64,000 bases of DNA from an uncultured Bacilli bacterium. Lineage in GTDB: Bacteria > Bacillota_I > Bacilli_A > RF39 > UBA660. The stretch is from positions 1-64,000 of the forward strand of contig CAKPMB010000008.1 of NCBI GenBank assembly GCA_934167885.1. The letters run 5' to 3'. Below, one piece after another: positions 61,884-64,000 of this stretch. The position numbers were made by a program, and so were the translations under genes. Under the pieces are notes generated by a model that searched no databases, was not told where the DNA came from, and was given only the letters and a program-made list of their open reading frames with translations. The first letter of the stretch is position 1. Each line of letters starts with the position of its first letter.

Positions 61884-63086
61884 ATGAAGAATAAAAAGGT
61901 TAATAATATGATAGCACTTGTTTTATTAATTGTAGGAATAGTTACTTTGATAGTAATTTTTAAGAATCAATTTAAAACAGATAATAAAAATAATGATATA
62001 AAAGAAGATAAAAAGGTAGTATATGCTTATTTTGATAAAAATGGGGCTGATAGTATAAGTAGTGTAAGAGAGTCTTGCATTCTTTCAAATGGAACATGTG
62101 AAATAACCCTTCCTAAAATAAATACCACTGGTGTTTCCTTAGGATGGGGTAATATAAATAGTGAAAAGGCTTTATATGAAGAAAATAGTAAACTTAAAAT
62201 AAGTAAAGATATTACTTTATACGCTATAACATATAAGGAATTTTCCATATCAATTGTTAAAGATAATGTTGATACGATTGATACTGCTAAATTAAGTTGT
62301 AAAGCTTATAATGGTCGAACAGGATGTGTTGTTGATATTCCTAATTATAACACGCAAGGTTATGAAACAAGAGGTTATTCCTTATTTAAAGATTCACTAA
62401 CAGGAACTATATATCCAAGTAAAAACTATGTTATAACCAAAAGTATGACTTTATATCCGGTTGTTAATACATTATCACATCAACAAGTTATAAACGTTTC
62501 AAAGTCTTTGAAAAAATATAATGTATATTTTGATATTGAACAAGGATGTAGTGATCTTACGGTTAATACATACTTCAATTATTTTGATAATATTAATAAG
62601 TATGCTAGTTACTTATTGATTGGTTCTAAAATTTCTTTTTTAAATAGTAATACTTTTGATAATATATGGGGTAGTAAGTATGTAGGGATGAATTATGGTC
62701 CAAATGCTTTAAGACTTTTTGATGTTAAATGTTCTAACAACATTTTAGATAATACCAACAATTATTATGCAACAATAGTGCATGAGTTATCACATACATG
62801 GGATTTTTATTATAGTAATTATCATTCAAAAAATATATCAGATGAAACAGATTTTATAAACATTTATACAAAATATAAAAATAGTTCATCAAGACCATTT
62901 AGAGATTATAGTTATTCTAGTATTCGTGAGTTTTTCGCTGATACGTATCGTTATTATTACTTTAAATATATTGATCCAATGCCTGCATATGTTAATTTAG
63001 ATTATCCAAGTGATATTAAAGCAATTTTAGAAAAATATATTTGTATTACTAATAATGGTTATATAAATAATGGTAAATGTTCATAG
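61884..63086 (+). CDS. Membrane-anchored HExxH metallopeptidase (anthrax-lethal-factor-like fold)
   Basis: 400 residues. One N-terminal membrane helix (about 8-27). Two repeats follow (about 45-115 and 122-195), each with a cysteine pair (C-x7-C, and C-x7-C in the second) and ending in a TLY strand, recalling InlB B-repeats. The C-terminal domain has HELSH (300-304) and the third zinc ligand region REFFADTYRY (E349), the ATLF-like arrangement. It probably cleaves surface or secreted proteins. The stop is 8 bases before the maf gene and carries its RBS. Confidence 0.8.
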   Translation: MKNKKVNNMIALVLLIVGIVTLIVIFKNQFKTDNKNNDIKEDKKVVYAYFDKNGADSISSVRESCILSNGTCEITLPKINTTGVSLGWGNINSEKALYEENSKLKISKDITLYAITYKEFSISIVKDNVDTIDTAKLSCKAYNGRTGCVVDIPNYNTQGYETRGYSLFKDSLTGTIYPSKNYVITKSMTLYPVVNTLSHQQVINVSKSLKKYNVYFDIEQGCSDLTVNTYFNYFDNINKYASYLLIGSKISFLNSNTFDNIWGSKYVGMNYGPNALRLFDVKCSNNILDNTNNYYATIVHELSHTWDFYYSNYHSKNISDETDFINIYTKYKNSSSRPFRDYSYSSIREFFADTYRYYYFKYIDPMPAYVNLDYPSDIKAILEKYICITNNGYINNGKCS

Positions 63087-63094
63087 GAGGGTTA

Positions 63095-63685
63095 ATGAAA
63101 TTTATTTTGGCAAGTGCTTCACCACGAAGAAAAGAATTAATGAAGTTTTTAAAGGTTAATTTTGAATGTATTGAAAGTAATGAAGAAGAGGTTTACATTT
63201 CTAGTTTAAATATTTATGACAAATGTCAAAATATTAGTTATCATAAAGCTTTAAATGTTTATAAAAAAACGAGGGGTTCAAGAATTGTTATTGGGTGTGA
63301 CACCATTGTTGCGCTTAATGGTAATATTTATGGTAAGCCTAAAAGTTTAGAAGATGCTTATAGAATGTTAAAAGATTTTAGTGGTAAATGCCATGAAGTT
63401 ATATCAGCAGTAACGATTATGATAAATAATAATGGTAATGAAGAAATAAGAAAGTTTTATGATGTTACCAAAGTTTATTTAAATGAACTAAGTGATGATG
63501 AAATTAATGAGTGGCTTAATAACAATTTGGTTTTAGATAAAGCTGGAGCATATGCTATTCAAGAATACTTTGGACGTTATATAACTAAAATAGAGGGTGA
63601 TTATTATAATATTGTCGGTTTCCCTATAAATATGGTATACAACAATTTAAAAGATTATTTAAATAATGATTTATTGTTAAAATAG
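63095..63685 (+). CDS. maf: Maf-like nucleotide pyrophosphatase
   Basis: 196 residues from ATG 63095, five bases after AGGAGG. LASASPRRKELM, VIGCDTIVAL, GKPKSLEDAYRML, GKCHEVISAV and DKAGAYAIQE are the Maf signature. It hydrolyses modified nucleoside triphosphates such as those with altered uridine or thymidine, preventing misincorporation. An in-frame start at 63077 would include the RBS and is not used. Confidence 0.93.
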   Translation: MKFILASASPRRKELMKFLKVNFECIESNEEEVYISSLNIYDKCQNISYHKALNVYKKTRGSRIVIGCDTIVALNGNIYGKPKSLEDAYRMLKDFSGKCHEVISAVTIMINNNGNEEIRKFYDVTKVYLNELSDDEINEWLNNNLVLDKAGAYAIQEYFGRYITKIEGDYYNIVGFPINMVYNNLKDYLNNDLLLK

Positions 63686-64000
63686 TCTTTTTTGTTTTAT
63701 GATACTCGCATGAAAGATTAAAAAATGTATACTTATTGTTAGGATTGTAAAGTGTGAATGTCTACTTTAGAGTTATTATTGTATTTACTAACCCTCTGTA
63801 GTTGTCTACTTTAAGGTTACCACTATAATCGTTAAATTTGTTCACTTTACTTTCATCATAATATTTGGTAAAATCATATTAGAGAAAATAAAATAAAAGG
63901 ATATGATGAAAAGTGTTAAATAACATCAAAGCAAATGTGTCAAATAGTGTCAATATGGGGGGGGGTTACTTTATTAAGTAACAAACCTAATTTAGAGTGT
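63686..64000 (+). repeat. Gap with a 17-bp direct repeat and a G9 tract
   Basis: 315 bases with no clear gene. A motif TGTCTACTTTA-x-x-x-GTTA occurs at 63759-63775 and again at 63803-63819, 44 bases apart. A run of nine G residues stands at 63957-63965, unusual in such AT-rich DNA. Multiple short repeats at one end are typical of IS21-type termini, so an insertion sequence may start here; no transposase frame is visible before the window ends. Confidence 0.5.

Noticed and set aside
1..64000. Use of the Mycoplasma genetic code (TGA as Trp)
   Set aside because: sigE, the pseudogene at 265 and several other genes end at TGA in positions fitting their families, and tryptophans in conserved motifs are TGG.

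Overview
This window is very AT-rich, with T- and A-ending codons and TGA used as a normal stop codon. It carries a sporulation set (spoIIGA-sigE and spoVAC-spoVAD-spoVAE), dnaI and a dlt-like operon. Together these point to a spore-forming low-GC Firmicute (Bacilli), probably one of the uncultured gut lineages near the Mollicutes and Erysipelotrichales. That placement is inferred from gene content; no rRNA lies in the window.

Layout. 1-900: the end of a vWA-like protein and a decayed surface-protein gene. 1020-8852: an OmpR-type two-component system, then a five-gene dlt-like operon (adenylating ligase, fold-type-III PLP decarboxylase, carrier protein, MBOAT acyltransferase, SGNH protein). 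8956-12586: an SDR enzyme and three membrane-anchored or lipoproteins of unknown role. 12726-20668: a LysM-containing N-acetylmuramoyl-L-alanine amidase gene split by a 6.6-kb serine-recombinase element. The element carries a tnpV remnant, a protein with two HEPN-like motifs, an HTH protein, the recombinase, a Fic protein with its own operator-promoter, and a coupled pair made of a small membrane protein and an LPO_1073-like protein. 20985-23017: spoIIGA, sigE, a small gene and two tRNAs. 23281-31304: mixed housekeeping genes ending in dnaI. 31366-33150: spoVACDE.

34261-45538 is a long polysaccharide operon: LCP ligase, four glycosyltransferases, EpsG-type polymerase, TupA-like ATP-grasp enzyme, flippase, DUF362 protein and an EamA transporter. 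46408-56999 holds TspO, an acyl-CoA ligase paired with an E2-like acyltransferase on the minus strand, a Y-family polymerase, a ClpX-like AAA+ protein, a degenerate phosphoglycerate-mutase-like protein and a DUF1538/P-II pair. A structured noncoding RNA with its own promoter and terminator lies at about 57079-57416. 57825-63685 encodes mainly envelope or secreted proteins (a duplicated-domain surface protein, phosphodiester glycosidase, NlpC/P60 hydrolase, HExxH peptidase), plus CinA and Maf. The right edge has repeated motifs and a G9 tract that may be the end of an insertion sequence.

The most notable points are the decarboxylase inside a dlt-like operon, which suggests decoration of a wall polymer with a decarboxylated amino acid; the element that splits the amidase so that precise excision would restore an in-frame gene of 455 residues; the two-HEPN and Fic/LPO-like cargo; and the unassigned structured RNA. 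Functions were read from motifs by eye, with no database search.
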